Shown: positions 33,298 to 42,748 of the stretch, one piece after another
Numbering within the stretch: position 1 is the first letter of the stretch
Layout of the letters: every line of letters begins with the position of its first letter
NCBI GenBank assembly: GCA_009695305.1
Contig: SIBG01000004.1
Location: 19,933-83,932 of the forward strand
Origin: Opitutus sp.
GTDB taxonomy: Bacteria; Verrucomicrobiota; Verrucomicrobiia; Opitutales; Opitutaceae
Length of the DNA stretch: 64,000 nucleotides
Direction of reading: 5' to 3'
The notes under the pieces: generated by a model
Told to the model about the DNA's origin: nothing
Databases searched by the model: none
What the model saw: only the letters and a program-made list of their open reading frames with translations
Position numbers and translations under genes: made by a program

Positions 33298-34758
33298 ATG
33301 TTTTCGCCTTCCGCCGACCATTTTCATCGCGCACCCTGCCACGGCGTTTCGACGAACGTCGCCGATTATTTCCAGACCCGCCGCCAGTTCCTGAACCGCA
33401 CGGGCATGGGCCTCGGCGCGCTCTCCCTCGCCACGCTGCTCGATCCAAAATATCTAGTCGCCGCCGACGCCCCGCTCCCGCCCAAAGGCGCTCTGCCGGG
33501 CGCCGCGGGACCGCTCACGCCGCGTCCCGCGCATTTTCCCGGCAAGGCCAGGGCCGTCATCCACATCTTCGCCCAAGGCGCGCCCTCGCACGTCGACACG
33601 TGGGATCCGAAGCCGACGCTCACCAGAATGAACGGCAAGACCATCGCCGATGGTATTGCGATGGGCTCGCCCTTCAAGTTTTCCAAATACGGCCAGAGCG
33701 GCCTCGAGATCAGCGACCTCTTTGCGAAGACCGCCGCGCATGCCGACGACCTCGCTGTCATTCGCTCCATGTGGACCGATATCCCCGCGCATGAAGTGGC
33801 CACCGTGTTCATGAACACCGGCTCGCTCCGGATCGCGAAACCCAGCCTGGGCTCATGGCTCATCTACGGGCTCGGCACGGAAAACCAAAATCTCCCCGGC
33901 TTCATCGCCCTCCGCGGCGGCGGCCTGCCGCCCGGCGGCTCGACCAACTACCAGGCCGCCTTCCTCCCCGGCGTTTTCCAAGGCACCAGCATCAACACCA
34001 CGGCGCCCAGCGTGCCGCTGATGATTCAAAACATCCGCAATACCTACGTCGGTAAGGCTGAACAGCGCCGCCAGCTCAATTTCATCCATCAGCTCAACGA
34101 AATCCACGCGCAGAATCTCCAGCGCGACGCGGCACTCGAAACGCGCCTGGAGAGCTACGAAATCGCCTTCCGCATGCAGGCCGAATCGCTCGACGCCTTT
34201 GACATCAACCGGGAGTCCGAGGAAACCCGCGCCGCCTACGGCAAGAGTGAGCAGGGCAAGCAACTCTTGATCGCCCGCCGCCTCATCGAGCGCGGCGTCC
34301 GTGTCGTCCAAGTCTGGCACCAGGGCTGGGACCATCACCAGCAGCTCCAGACGCGACTCACGCAAAAAGCCGGCGAAGTTGACCAGCCCCTCGCCGCCCT
34401 CCTCGCCGACCTCAAGCAACGCGGCCTCCTCGACTCCACGCTCGTCGTATGGGGCGGCGAATTCGGGCGCAAGCCGACCAAGGACAAGAACGGCTACGAT
34501 GATCCCGGTCGCGACCACAATGCGAAGGCATTCTCCGTCGTCCTGGCCGGCGGCGGCGTCAAGGGCGGCACCATTCACGGCGCGACCGACGAATTCGGCG
34601 GTGCCGCCGTGCAGGACAAGGTCCACGTCCACGATCTCCACGCGACAATTCTGCACGCGCTGGGCCTCGATCACACGAAACTCACCTACCGGTTCAACGG
34701 TCGCGATTTCCGCCTCACCGATGTCGCCGGCCTCGTCGTCAAGCCGATCTTCGCGTGA
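33298..34758 (+). CDS. DUF1501 domain protein (secreted, Tat signal)
   Basis: This is a 486-residue protein. The N-terminus holds a twin-arginine signal (TRRQFLNRTGMGLGALSLAT, about 22-41), so it is exported folded. The rest is the DUF1501 sulfatase/alkaline-phosphatase-like domain: FAQGAPSHVDTWDPKPTLTR, GVRVVQVWHQGWDHHQQ and LVVWGGEFGRKPTKD. Such genes are abundant in Planctomycetes and Verrucomicrobia and usually sit beside a DUF1549/DUF1553 gene, as here. The role is unproven but is linked to polysaccharide or sulfated glycan breakdown by genomic association. The next gene begins one base after the stop. Confidence 0.9.
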   Translation: MFSPSADHFHRAPCHGVSTNVADYFQTRRQFLNRTGMGLGALSLATLLDPKYLVAADAPLPPKGALPGAAGPLTPRPAHFPGKARAVIHIFAQGAPSHVDTWDPKPTLTRMNGKTIADGIAMGSPFKFSKYGQSGLEISDLFAKTAAHADDLAVIRSMWTDIPAHEVATVFMNTGSLRIAKPSLGSWLIYGLGTENQNLPGFIALRGGGLPPGGSTNYQAAFLPGVFQGTSINTTAPSVPLMIQNIRNTYVGKAEQRRQLNFIHQLNEIHAQNLQRDAALETRLESYEIAFRMQAESLDAFDINRESEETRAAYGKSEQGKQLLIARRLIERGVRVVQVWHQGWDHHQQLQTRLTQKAGEVDQPLAALLADLKQRGLLDSTLVVWGGEFGRKPTKDKNGYDDPGRDHNAKAFSVVLAGGGVKGGTIHGATDEFGGAAVQDKVHVHDLHATILHALGLDHTKLTYRFNGRDFRLTDVAGLVVKPIFA

Positions 34759-34759
34759 G

Positions 34760-37468
34760 ATGAGAACTCGCGCGCGGTTTTCCCTGCCTCTTGTCGAAGC
34801 GTGCTGGCACGCGATGGCGTTTCGCCCTCATCGCCTGCCAGCAGGCTCCTCCCTTTTGTTGTTCGGCGCGCTGGCCGTAGTCCTCCGCGCCGCCACCCCC
34901 ACCCCCGCGATCTCCCCGAACGATCTCCAGTTTTTCGAATCCAAAATCCGCCCCGTGCTCGTCGACAAATGCTACAAGTGCCACAGCAAGGAAGCCGACA
35001 AGGTGAAAGGCGGTTTCCTCCTGGACACCCGCGAGGCGCTGGCGCAGGGCGGCAACACCGGCCCCGCCATCGTCCCCGGCAAACCCGATGACAGCCTCCT
35101 CATCCAAGCCATCCGCTACCTGGACGAGGATCTGCAGATGCCGCCCAAGGGCGAAAAACTTTCCACCACGCAAATCGCCGATCTCACCGAGTGGGTCCGG
35201 CGCGGCGCGCCCGATCCCCGCACGGTCGTCGCCAAGGGCGTCTCCGCCGCCTACGCCGGGGTCGGCAAGAATCATTGGTCCTTCAAACCCGTGAAAAAGC
35301 CCGCGGTCCCCGTCGTCCAAAACCCCGCGTGGATTCAAAACCCCATCGACAATTTCGTCCTCGCGAAACTCGAGGACAACGGCATGGCGCCCAATTCCCC
35401 CGCCGAGAAAACCACGCTCATTCGCCGGGTGTTCTTCGACCTCATTGGCCTCCCACCGCACCCGGCGGACGTGCAGGCCTTCGTCAAAGATAATTCGCCT
35501 GACGCCTACGCGAAGCTGGTGGACCGCCTGCTCGCCTCGCCCCAATACGGCGAACACTGGGCCCGCTACTGGCTCGACGTCGCCCGCTACTCCGACACCA
35601 AGGGCGACGCCCCCAAGCAGGAAGACAACCGCTACCCGCATGCGTGGACCTATCGCGATTTCGTCATCGACGCCCTCAACGCCGATCTGCCCTACGATAA
35701 ATTTGTCCTCGCGCAACTCGCTGGAGACTATCTGGCCGCCTACCTCGAAAAGCAGGTCAAACTAAAGCCGACCCCCTCCGTCGCCCGCAACGTCGCGACC
35801 GGCAAACCCGTCCCGGTCTCCTCCGCCCCCGTGGTCGAGCTGCCGAAAGTCGAGGTCACGGCCGACCGCACCATCGACACCCGCTGGCCCCTCGCAGCCC
35901 TCGGCTTTCTCTCCCTCGGCAATCAGTTCAACGGCCGCAAGGACGACATCATCGGCGATCAAATCGACGTCACTTGCAAAGCCTTCCTCGGCCTCACCGT
36001 CGCCTGCGCCCGCTGCCACGACCACAAGTTCGATCCCATTCCCACCAAGGATTACTACTCTCTCTACGGCATCTTCGCGAACAGCCTGACGCCCTCCGCG
36101 CTCCCGCTGCTGGCGGCGCGCTCGCCCACCACGGCCGACTACCTCGACTACGTGGAAAAACTCCAGGCCCTGGAAAAACGGGGCGAAGACCTCAAGAGCC
36201 AGCGCGCGGAATTGCAAAAGGCCGTCCGCGCCAGCGGCGGCAAGGGCAAGGGCGCGGCCAGCGGGAATCCCGAAGCCCGCCAGAAGCTCCAGCAACTCCA
36301 GCGAGCCGACCGGGAATACTACCGGGACCTCACCGACCTGGAAATCAAACACCCGGGCGCTCCTGCCCGCGCGAACACTGTCGTCGATGTCCTCCGCTCC
36401 CGCGACTACCCTGTCCTCCTCCGCGGGGAAGTCGCCAACAAGGGCGACATCGTCCCCCGCCGTTTCCTGGAAATCCTCTCCCCCAATCCGAAAAAACGCC
36501 CCGAGTGGCACGAAGGCTCCGGCCGCCTGCAGCTCGCGCAAGCCATCGTCGATCCGCAAAATCCCCTCACCGCCCGCGTCATGGTGAATCGCCTCTGGCA
36601 GCAACATTGGGGCGCCGGCTTCGTCGCCACGCCCGACGACCTCGGCAACATGTCCTCATTCCCCACTCACCCCGAGCTCCTCGACTGGCTCGCCGCGACC
36701 TTCGTTGAAAACAAGTGGTCCATCAAATCCATCCAGCGCCTCATCGTCCTCAGCGCCGCCTACCAACAAAGCAGCCAGACCAACGCCAAATACGCCGAGG
36801 CGGACTCCACGAATAAATTTCTTTGGCGCTATAATCTCCGGCGCATGGATTTTGAGGAACTGCACGACTCGCTCCTCGCCATCACCGGCGAACTCGACCG
36901 CACCCGCGGCGGCCGACCCGTCGCGATCAGCAGCGAAGGCTTCGCGAAGCGCCGCGCGATCTACACGATGATCGACCGCACCAACCCCCCCGAACTCCTC
37001 ACGCAATTTGATTTCCCCAGCCCCGACGTCTCCTCTGGGCGCCGCTACGAGACCCTCGTGCCCCAGCAGGCGCTCTTCCTCATGAACAGCCCGATGGTCA
37101 TCGAGACCGCACGCAAGCTCGTCGACCGCCCCGCCTTCGCCGACCTCCAGTCCGACGACCTGCGCGTCACCTCGCTCTACCTGGCGATCTTCCAGCGCTG
37201 GCCCTCGAAAAAGGAAGTCGAGATCGGCCTCCGCTACGTGAAGGCCAATCCCGCCGGCAAGGAAGTCGTCCTCACCTCCGAGATGCCCGCCGCAAAAATC
37301 TCCGCCCGCGACGCCCGCATCGCCGAGAAAAAAGCCAAGGCCCCCAAGGGCGGCGGCAAGTTCAACCCTCAAGTCGGCGGCGTCTACGACAACCAGACGC
37401 CCCTCGACGCCTGGACGAAACTCGCCCACGCCCTCTTCCAGTCGAACGAGGCGATGTTCTACCATTGA
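34760..37468 (+). CDS. Cytochrome-c-type PSCyt1/DUF1549/DUF1553 protein
   Basis: This is a 902-residue protein from ATG 34760, or 884 residues from ATG 34814. After the signal segment (SSLLLFGALAVVLRA) comes a planctomycete-type cytochrome c domain with heme motif CYKCH (near residue 75, in PVLVDKCYKCHSKEADKVKG), then PSD1-like DUF1549 with YGEHWARYWLDVARYSDT and a second CxxCH (VACARCHDHKFDPIPTKDYY). A coiled region near 460-520 and then DUF1553 (NPLTARVMVNRLWQQHWGAG) follow. It pairs with the DUF1501 gene. The N-terminal signal region is partly made of a palindromic repeat (34800-34846), so the true start is uncertain. Confidence 0.9.
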   Translation: MRTRARFSLPLVEACWHAMAFRPHRLPAGSSLLLFGALAVVLRAATPTPAISPNDLQFFESKIRPVLVDKCYKCHSKEADKVKGGFLLDTREALAQGGNTGPAIVPGKPDDSLLIQAIRYLDEDLQMPPKGEKLSTTQIADLTEWVRRGAPDPRTVVAKGVSAAYAGVGKNHWSFKPVKKPAVPVVQNPAWIQNPIDNFVLAKLEDNGMAPNSPAEKTTLIRRVFFDLIGLPPHPADVQAFVKDNSPDAYAKLVDRLLASPQYGEHWARYWLDVARYSDTKGDAPKQEDNRYPHAWTYRDFVIDALNADLPYDKFVLAQLAGDYLAAYLEKQVKLKPTPSVARNVATGKPVPVSSAPVVELPKVEVTADRTIDTRWPLAALGFLSLGNQFNGRKDDIIGDQIDVTCKAFLGLTVACARCHDHKFDPIPTKDYYSLYGIFANSLTPSALPLLAARSPTTADYLDYVEKLQALEKRGEDLKSQRAELQKAVRASGGKGKGAASGNPEARQKLQQLQRADREYYRDLTDLEIKHPGAPARANTVVDVLRSRDYPVLLRGEVANKGDIVPRRFLEILSPNPKKRPEWHEGSGRLQLAQAIVDPQNPLTARVMVNRLWQQHWGAGFVATPDDLGNMSSFPTHPELLDWLAATFVENKWSIKSIQRLIVLSAAYQQSSQTNAKYAEADSTNKFLWRYNLRRMDFEELHDSLLAITGELDRTRGGRPVAISSEGFAKRRAIYTMIDRTNPPELLTQFDFPSPDVSSGRRYETLVPQQALFLMNSPMVIETARKLVDRPAFADLQSDDLRVTSLYLAIFQRWPSKKEVEIGLRYVKANPAGKEVVLTSEMPAAKISARDARIAEKKAKAPKGGGKFNPQVGGVYDNQTPLDAWTKLAHALFQSNEAMFYH
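34800..34846. repeat. Double palindrome inside the signal-peptide region
   Basis: CGTGCTGGCACG (34800-34811) and GCCTGCCAGCAGGC (34833-34846) are two perfect palindromes about 20 nt apart. They lie inside the reading frame of the cytochrome-c/DUF1549 gene and encode ACWHAMAFRPHRLPAG. Confidence 0.75.
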
Positions 37469-37717
37469 CGCGTTCGTCGCCGTTTCTTGAGCGCTGAAGC
37501 CCACGCCGGCCCGCCGCGGGCCGGTCCGAGAGGTGGAGCGGGTTGACCCCACCGCGCTTCAGGATTTTCGCTCACCCCGGCGGGTTGGGGCCAGCGGGCT
37601 CCTTCGCCGGACTGGATCGTTCCGCCGGCGGGCGGTGGCGGCGAATGGGCCCTCGGGGTTCCCTTGATGCAACTTGCCTTGCCAGCCGCGGTGCGCGCGC
37701 AAAGCTGCCGGACCACG

Positions 37718-38635
37718 ATGAGTTCCTCGGCGACCTGGGTCTTGATTGGTTATTTTCTTCTCTACGCCACCGTCGTGGTGGCGTTCGTCGTCTGGCGCCG
37801 CATCAGCCGCCAGGACCGCAAACCGTTTCCCGACCACTTGAAACTTTTGCGCGGCCCGGGCGAAACTCAGCGCCGGCTCGTGGCCGCGCTCGACGAAAAT
37901 CTCTACCAGACGCTCGTCGTCGCCAGCCTCCCACCGTTGCTCGTCGCCGCCGCGCTCGTGTCGTTAGCCCTGCGCCTGCCACCCCCGGCGCTCTGGTTCG
38001 CGCTCACCGGCACGCTCGGCGTCTTCCTCGCGGTGCTGTTTCTGGTAGCGCGCTGGCTCGTGGCGAAAATCACCGAGCGTCAGAACCGCGACCTCGGCTG
38101 CTTCGGCGAGCGCGTCGTCGCGGAATTTCTCGAACCGCTAAAAACCCAGGGCTGCCGCGTGTTTCATGACGTCCCGTGCGGCGACGCCAAATCTCCGTTC
38201 AACATTGACCACGTCGTCGTGGGTCCGGGCGGCGTCTTCGCCATCGAGACCAAGACCCGCCGCAAGGGCCGCAGCCGCGAGGGCTTCGCCGCTCACGAAA
38301 TCATCTACGACGGCCAGGTGCTCGCCTACCCGTGGGGCGAGGACCGCCATGGCCTCGACCAAGCGCAGCGCCAGGCACGATGGCTCGAGGATACCCTGGC
38401 CTCGCTCCTCGGCCGCCGCACCCCGGTGCGCCCCATCCTCACCTTTCCCGGCTGGATGATCATCCGCCGCGGCAGCGGCGCCGTGAACGTGCTCAACCCC
38501 CGGGAAATCCCCGCCGCCGTCGCCCCCGCCCTGGGCTCGTCGCCGGGACCACGCGGCGTGTCCGCCCTCGACGCCCGCGAATGCGACCTCATCGCCCGCC
38601 AGCTCGACGCCCGCTGCCGCGACGTCGAATATTGA
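37718..38635 (+). CDS. NERD domain membrane protein
   Basis: This is a 305-residue protein from ATG 37718. Two or three transmembrane helices lie in the first 125 residues (TWVLIGYFLLYATVVVAFVV and two segments around 68-118). The cytosolic part is a NERD (nuclease-related) domain with CFGERVVAEFLEPLKTQGCR, FNIDHVVVGPGGVFAIETKT and RQARWLEDTLASLLG. The Asp (NIDHVVV) and the Glu-x-Lys (ETK) are the restriction-endonuclease-like catalytic residues, and both are present. Activity on DNA or RNA is unproven for most NERD proteins. The next gene, sufE, is 9 nt away. Confidence 0.9.
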   Translation: MSSSATWVLIGYFLLYATVVVAFVVWRRISRQDRKPFPDHLKLLRGPGETQRRLVAALDENLYQTLVVASLPPLLVAAALVSLALRLPPPALWFALTGTLGVFLAVLFLVARWLVAKITERQNRDLGCFGERVVAEFLEPLKTQGCRVFHDVPCGDAKSPFNIDHVVVGPGGVFAIETKTRRKGRSREGFAAHEIIYDGQVLAYPWGEDRHGLDQAQRQARWLEDTLASLLGRRTPVRPILTFPGWMIIRRGSGAVNVLNPREIPAAVAPALGSSPGPRGVSALDARECDLIARQLDARCRDVEY

Positions 38636-38644
38636 TTTTCCCTC

Positions 38645-39061
38645 GTGACCCTCGCCGAAAAACAGCGGCAACTCGCCGACGACTTCGCGATCATCGACGA
38701 CCCGCACGAGCGCCTCGCCGCCGTCGTCGACCGCGCGAAAAAAATTCCGCCACTCTCCCCGGCCGACCGCACTGATGAGCGCCGCGTGCGCGGCTGCATT
38801 TCCGTGGTCTGGTTGGTCGGCGCCGTCGACGCCGCGGGTCGCTGCCAGTTCCGGTGCGATGCCGATTCTCCTCTCGTGCGTGGCCTGGTCGCGCTCCTGT
38901 GCGAATTCTTCAGCGGCGCCACGCTCGCGGAGATCGCGGCGTCCGACGCCGATCCGCTCACCGCGCTCGACCTCGTGAAAAATCTCTCGCCCACCCGCCA
39001 GCATGGCCTCGCCAGCGCCCTCGCCACCATCCGCGCCTTCGCTCAAGCCCACCCAACCTAA
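38645..39061 (+). CDS. sufE: SufE family Fe-S cluster biogenesis protein
   Basis: This is a 138-residue SufE starting at GTG 38645 (TLAEKQRQLADDFAIIDDPH). The active cysteine lies in RRVRGCISVVWLVGAVD, as in SufE/CsdE, which accept sulfur from a SufS/CsdA cysteine desulfurase. The C-terminal LDLVKNLSPTRQHGLASALA helix is typical. No desulfurase or SUF operon gene is in the window. The nearby tcdA gene is often linked with csdA/csdE in other bacteria, so a CsdE-like role is possible. Confidence 0.9.
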   Translation: MTLAEKQRQLADDFAIIDDPHERLAAVVDRAKKIPPLSPADRTDERRVRGCISVVWLVGAVDAAGRCQFRCDADSPLVRGLVALLCEFFSGATLAEIAASDADPLTALDLVKNLSPTRQHGLASALATIRAFAQAHPT

Positions 39062-39088
39062 CCTCATCCCCGATCTGCCGTCTCACGC

Positions 39089-39109
39089 TTGTAACCTATT
39101 AGGTTACAA
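39089..39109. promoter_or_regulatory. Perfect 21-nt palindrome, probable operator
   Basis: TTGTAACCTA (39089-39098) is followed by one T and then TAGGTTACAA (39100-39109). It lies 20 nt before the tatD start and is far more A/T-rich than its surroundings. The length and symmetry fit a dimeric repressor site. The cognate regulator is not identified. Confidence 0.6.
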
Positions 39110-39129
39110 ACTTTGCCTCGGCCCCGAGC

Positions 39130-39981
39130 ATGTTTTACGACGCGCACAACCATCTCCACGACGCTTCGCTCGCGCCCCATCGCGGGAAGATCTTCGCCGA
39201 CCTCGTGTCCGCCAGCGTGAAGCGCGCCGTCGTCAACGGCTCCTGTGAGACCGATTGGCCGGAAGTTGCAGCACTAGCGAAGCAACACCCCATCGTCACT
39301 CCCAGCTTTGGCCTCCACCCGTGGGACGCTGGCAATCGCACGCCGGACTGGCAAAAAAATCTTCTCGCCCACCTCGACTCCGACCCGCGGGCCACCGTCG
39401 GCGAGATCGGCCTCGACCGCTGGATCCTCGACCGGGCGCGCCCCGACGACGCCCGACTCGCCGGCCTCCGCCGCGCCCCACTCGCCGAGCAAATGGAAGT
39501 CTTCATGTGGCAACTCGCCCTCGCCGCGGCGCGCGATCTGCCCGCGTCGATCCACTGCCTCGCCGCCTTCGGTCCACTCCTCGACGCGCTCCGCGCCACG
39601 CCGCTTCCCGCGCGCGGTTTTCTCCTTCATGCCTACAGCGGCCCGACCGAGATGGTTAAAGACTTCGCCAACCTCGGCGCGTATTTTTCCTTCAACGGTG
39701 GCTACCTCGCCCCGCGCCACGCCCGCCTCCGCGGACTCTACGCCGCACTCCCCGCCGACCGCCTCCTCGTCGAAACCGACGCACCGGCGATGCGCCTGCC
39801 CGCGCCGCTCGAAAAATTTTCTCTGCCCGCGGGCGACGACCGCTCATTCCTCAACCATCCGGGCAACCTCGCCGCCACCTACGCCGCCCTCGCCGACCTT
39901 CGCGGTCGCACGCTCGACTCGCTCACCCGTCAAGTAGAAGAAAATTTTCTCCGACTTTTTGGGAATCCTGGTGGACGTTGA
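39130..39981 (+). CDS. TatD family metal-dependent hydrolase
   Basis: This is a 283-residue TIM-barrel hydrolase. Metal ligands are visible: DAHNHLHD (HxH), VGEIGLDRW (Glu), SIHCLAAFG (His), FLLHAYSGPTEMVKDF (His) and LLVETDAPAMRLP (Asp). TatD enzymes are 3'-5' exonucleases and D-aminoacyl-tRNA deacylase-like hydrolases with roles in DNA repair and quality control. An insertion between the GEIGLD and HC motifs is normal. It lies just downstream of a perfect palindrome. Confidence 0.92.
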   Translation: MFYDAHNHLHDASLAPHRGKIFADLVSASVKRAVVNGSCETDWPEVAALAKQHPIVTPSFGLHPWDAGNRTPDWQKNLLAHLDSDPRATVGEIGLDRWILDRARPDDARLAGLRRAPLAEQMEVFMWQLALAAARDLPASIHCLAAFGPLLDALRATPLPARGFLLHAYSGPTEMVKDFANLGAYFSFNGGYLAPRHARLRGLYAALPADRLLVETDAPAMRLPAPLEKFSLPAGDDRSFLNHPGNLAATYAALADLRGRTLDSLTRQVEENFLRLFGNPGGR

Positions 39982-40022
39982 TCTCCGCTATTTTTCGGCG
40001 GATTCAGGCTGAGGGGCGAAGA

Positions 40023-40820
40023 TCAGCCTTTCCCTGCCGCCATCATCCGCACCACCTCTCCCGCCGCCACGAACCCGAACGCCCCGGTCACAAACACCGC
40101 CGTCCCGAACCCCGTCTCACAGTCCAGCTTGAGATTACTCCCCGGTTCCGCGACCGCCGCACAGGTGCCATCCGCCCACGGAAATACCGGCCGTTCGCCC
40201 GACCACACACACCGCACGTCAAACTGCATCCGTCCTCTCGTCCCGCCCTTCAGAAACCCAAAGTCCCGCCGCAGTTTTTTCCGCACCTGCCGCAGCAACA
40301 AATCGTTTTCCGCGTCGCCGAGATCGCCCGTGCGGATCTGCGTCGCATCGCGCCGTCCGCCCGCCGCCCCCACCGTAAGACACCGCCGGCCGCGATCCCG
40401 GCACCCGGCGATGATCAGCGCCTTGTGCGACATGAGATCGACCGCATCGACCACGCAGTCAAAGGCCGGGGCCAGCAGCCGCTCGGCCGTTGTCTCCGTA
40501 AAAAACTCGGCCACCGATTCGACGCGGCACTCCGGGTTGATGAGGCGCACGCGTTCCGCGAGCACCGCGACTTTCGGCCGGCCAACGGTGCCGTCGAGCG
40601 CAGGAAGCTGGCGGTTGACGTTGGTCACGCACACGTCGTCGAGATCAACGAGCGTAAGCGCGCCCACGCCGCTGCGCGCGAGCCCTTCGACCGTCCACGA
40701 CCCCACGCCGCCGACGCCGATCACGCACACGTGCGCCGCGCGCAGCCGCTCCAGCCCGGCGCGGCCCACGAGTCGCCCCACCCCCGCGAAACGGTCGAGA
40801 TAGTCTGAGTCCAACGTCAT
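40023..40820 (-). CDS. tcdA: tRNA threonylcarbamoyladenosine dehydratase
   Basis: This is a 265-residue ThiF/MoeB-like E1 enzyme from ATG 40820 (MTLDSDYLDRFAGVGRLVGR). It has the nucleotide-binding GVGGVGSW (35-42) and VDLDDVCVTNVNRQLPALDG with the Arg/Gln/Asn pattern of TcdA (CsdL). It cyclises t6A37 in tRNA to ct6A using ATP. SufE/CsdE upstream at 38645 may be the linked sulfur donor partner as in other bacteria, although TcdA itself is not a sulfurase. It is convergent with tatD. Confidence 0.92.
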   Translation of the reverse strand: MTLDSDYLDRFAGVGRLVGRAGLERLRAAHVCVIGVGGVGSWTVEGLARSGVGALTLVDLDDVCVTNVNRQLPALDGTVGRPKVAVLAERVRLINPECRVESVAEFFTETTAERLLAPAFDCVVDAVDLMSHKALIIAGCRDRGRRCLTVGAAGGRRDATQIRTGDLGDAENDLLLRQVRKKLRRDFGFLKGGTRGRMQFDVRCVWSGERPVFPWADGTCAAVAEPGSNLKLDCETGFGTAVFVTGAFGFVAAGEVVRMMAAGKG

Positions 40821-40920
40821 GCTGGGCGAAGCGAGAATCAACTTCGCCGCCGTTGGCAACACCGCACTCAATTTCGCACTTCGCCCTCGCCTCAATTTCC
40901 GCCTGCATCAACCTACCTCG

Positions 40921-41646
40921 ATGAAAATTTCTGCCCGCACTTTCGGCGTCATCGCGACGGTCGTCTTCGCCCCGCTCTTCGCGCAGCCCGCGCCCTCCGC
41001 ACCCCCCGCCGACTCCAACGCCGGCTACACGCCGATCTTCGACGGCCAGACGCTCACCGGCTGGGATGGCGATCCAAAATACTGGCGCGTTGAAAACGGC
41101 TGCATGGTCGGCGAGATCACGCCGGAGACGATCATCAAGCGAAACACCTTCATCATCTGGCGCGGCGGTGCGCCCGGCGATTTTGAGCTCAAAGTTGAGT
41201 ATCGCATCAGCGACCGGGGGAATAGCGGGATCAATTACCGCAGCATTCAGCTCACCGACGCCCGGTGGTCGCTCGCCGGCTACCAGGCTGACATCGACGG
41301 CCCGAGCCGGCACACCGGCCAGAACTACGAGGAACGCGGTCGCACGTTTCTCGCGTTGCGCGGCCAGATGGTCCGCCTCATCGAGGGCCAGAAACCCATC
41401 CTCGTCGCCTCGCTCGGCGAACCCGAGGCGCTCAAGGCGTTTGTGAAAACGGGCGACGAGTGGAATCACTACCATCTCATCATTCGCGGCCATCTCCTCA
41501 TTCACAATCTCAACGGCCACGTGATGAGCGTCGTGCTCGACGACGATGCCGCAAAACGCCGTGCCGACGGCCTCATCGGCGTGCAGGTCCACGTCGGCCC
41601 GCCGATGAAAATCGAATACCGCAGTTTCCTGCTGAAGCCGCTTTGA
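40921..41646 (+). CDS. Secreted DUF1080 (3-keto-disaccharide hydrolase) protein
   Basis: This is a 241-residue protein from ATG 40921, with an N-terminal signal peptide ([20 protein letters not shown], then AQPA). The remainder is a DUF1080 concanavalin-like beta-sandwich: [40 protein letters not shown] and a C-terminal [19 protein letters not shown]. Such proteins degrade 3-keto sugars or bind glycans and are expanded in Planctomycetes and Verrucomicrobia. It is convergent with the sugar-phosphate isomerase gene at 41716, which may act on the same pathway. Confidence 0.88.
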   Translation: MKISARTFGVIATVVFAPLFAQPAPSAPPADSNAGYTPIFDGQTLTGWDGDPKYWRVENGCMVGEITPETIIKRNTFIIWRGGAPGDFELKVEYRISDRGNSGINYRSIQLTDARWSLAGYQADIDGPSRHTGQNYEERGRTFLALRGQMVRLIEGQKPILVASLGEPEALKAFVKTGDEWNHYHLIIRGHLLIHNLNGHVMSVVLDDDAAKRRADGLIGVQVHVGPPMKIEYRSFLLKPL

Positions 41647-41715
41647 TCTACGATCGAAGCAGCCCCGGAGCGCGGATGGCGACCGCCACCGCCGTGCGGC
41701 ATCGCCCTCCGGCGC

Positions 41716-42600
41716 TCACTTCGTGTTCGCCTTAAAAAACGCCACTGCGCCCGCGACCAGCTTGTTTGGATCCTGGGCGAAGCCGGCGTTATCCGTCTCG
41801 ATCGCCATCACGCCGGACCACTTCGCCTTTTTGATTTCCGCGAAGAGCCCCTGATAGTTCGCTTGGCCGGTGCCGATCTCGACATCGAGCACCACCGGCC
41901 CGGCCGCTTTTTTGCCTCCCTTCTTACCCCCTTTCGCGTCCGGTGCATTCGCCGCCACTGGAGCCGCCGGCTCGACGCGCTTGTCCTTCAAATGCATGTC
42001 GAACACGCGGCCGTTATACTCGCGGAAAACCTTCGCCGCGTCGAAACCCGCCGAGGTCACGTGGCCGATGTCGAGGCACACGCCGATGCGCGCGTCGCGC
42101 GTCGCGAGGATTTTCTTCACCGTCTCCGGGTCGCCATAAACCGACCCCGTGCCGTGGTTGTGGATCGCGAGCTTAATGTCATATTCCTTCACGAGCTGCT
42201 CGAGGTTGTCCCACTCGGCCATGTTCTTCGGCTCCACGACGATAATTTTGCACCCCATCACCTTCGCAAATTCGAACAGCTTCCGGTTGTCCTCCTTGTT
42301 GGCCGAAGTGCCGGCCACCCCAAACGTGTAGCACACGAGCCCGCGCTGATCCAATAGGGCCTTCTTCCGCAGGGTCTCCTCTTTCGTCCCTTTCGGGTCC
42401 ACGTGCTTCGAAAACATCTGCACCTGCTTGATCTGATGCTTCACGGCGAACTCCACGACTTCTTCAAACGACATGTTGCGACACGTATAAGACTGCAGGC
42501 CGAGTTGCGGGCCGCCTTCGCCCGACGACGGCATTGAGGTCTCGCAGCCCGCGAGCAGCGCAAGCAGTGCAACAAAAAGGATACGAATCGGAGTTTTCAT
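41716..42600 (-). CDS. Lipoprotein with xylose-isomerase-like TIM barrel (sugar phosphate isomerase/epimerase family)
   Basis: This is a 294-residue protein from ATG 42600. The signal is a lipobox (ILFVALLALLAGCETS), so it is anchored outside the cytoplasm. The TIM barrel keeps metal-ligand motifs of the AP-endonuclease-2/xylose-isomerase family: VVEPKNMAEWDNL, LAIHNHGTGSVYGD, ICLDIGHVTSAGF (VCLDIGHVTSAG) and GVMAIETDNA. A lysine/glycine-rich insertion (DAKGGKKGGKKAAG, about 220-233) interrupts the barrel. Substrate is unknown; the proximity to DUF1080 suggests glycan-derived sugars. Confidence 0.88.
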   Translation of the reverse strand: MKTPIRILFVALLALLAGCETSMPSSGEGGPQLGLQSYTCRNMSFEEVVEFAVKHQIKQVQMFSKHVDPKGTKEETLRKKALLDQRGLVCYTFGVAGTSANKEDNRKLFEFAKVMGCKIIVVEPKNMAEWDNLEQLVKEYDIKLAIHNHGTGSVYGDPETVKKILATRDARIGVCLDIGHVTSAGFDAAKVFREYNGRVFDMHLKDKRVEPAAPVAANAPDAKGGKKGGKKAAGPVVLDVEIGTGQANYQGLFAEIKKAKWSGVMAIETDNAGFAQDPNKLVAGAVAFFKANTK

Positions 42601-42748
42601 CGGAGAGAGATTATTCAACCAGAGCAGGCAGAGACGAAGGCCAGAGCCAAACGTTACGCGCCCAGCGAATCGATGGGGGGTTTCATCGCCGCCGCCAAGA
42701 CCCCTTCGCGCTCCGCTCACGTCCCGCTATTCGGCCCGCGCCGCTCCC

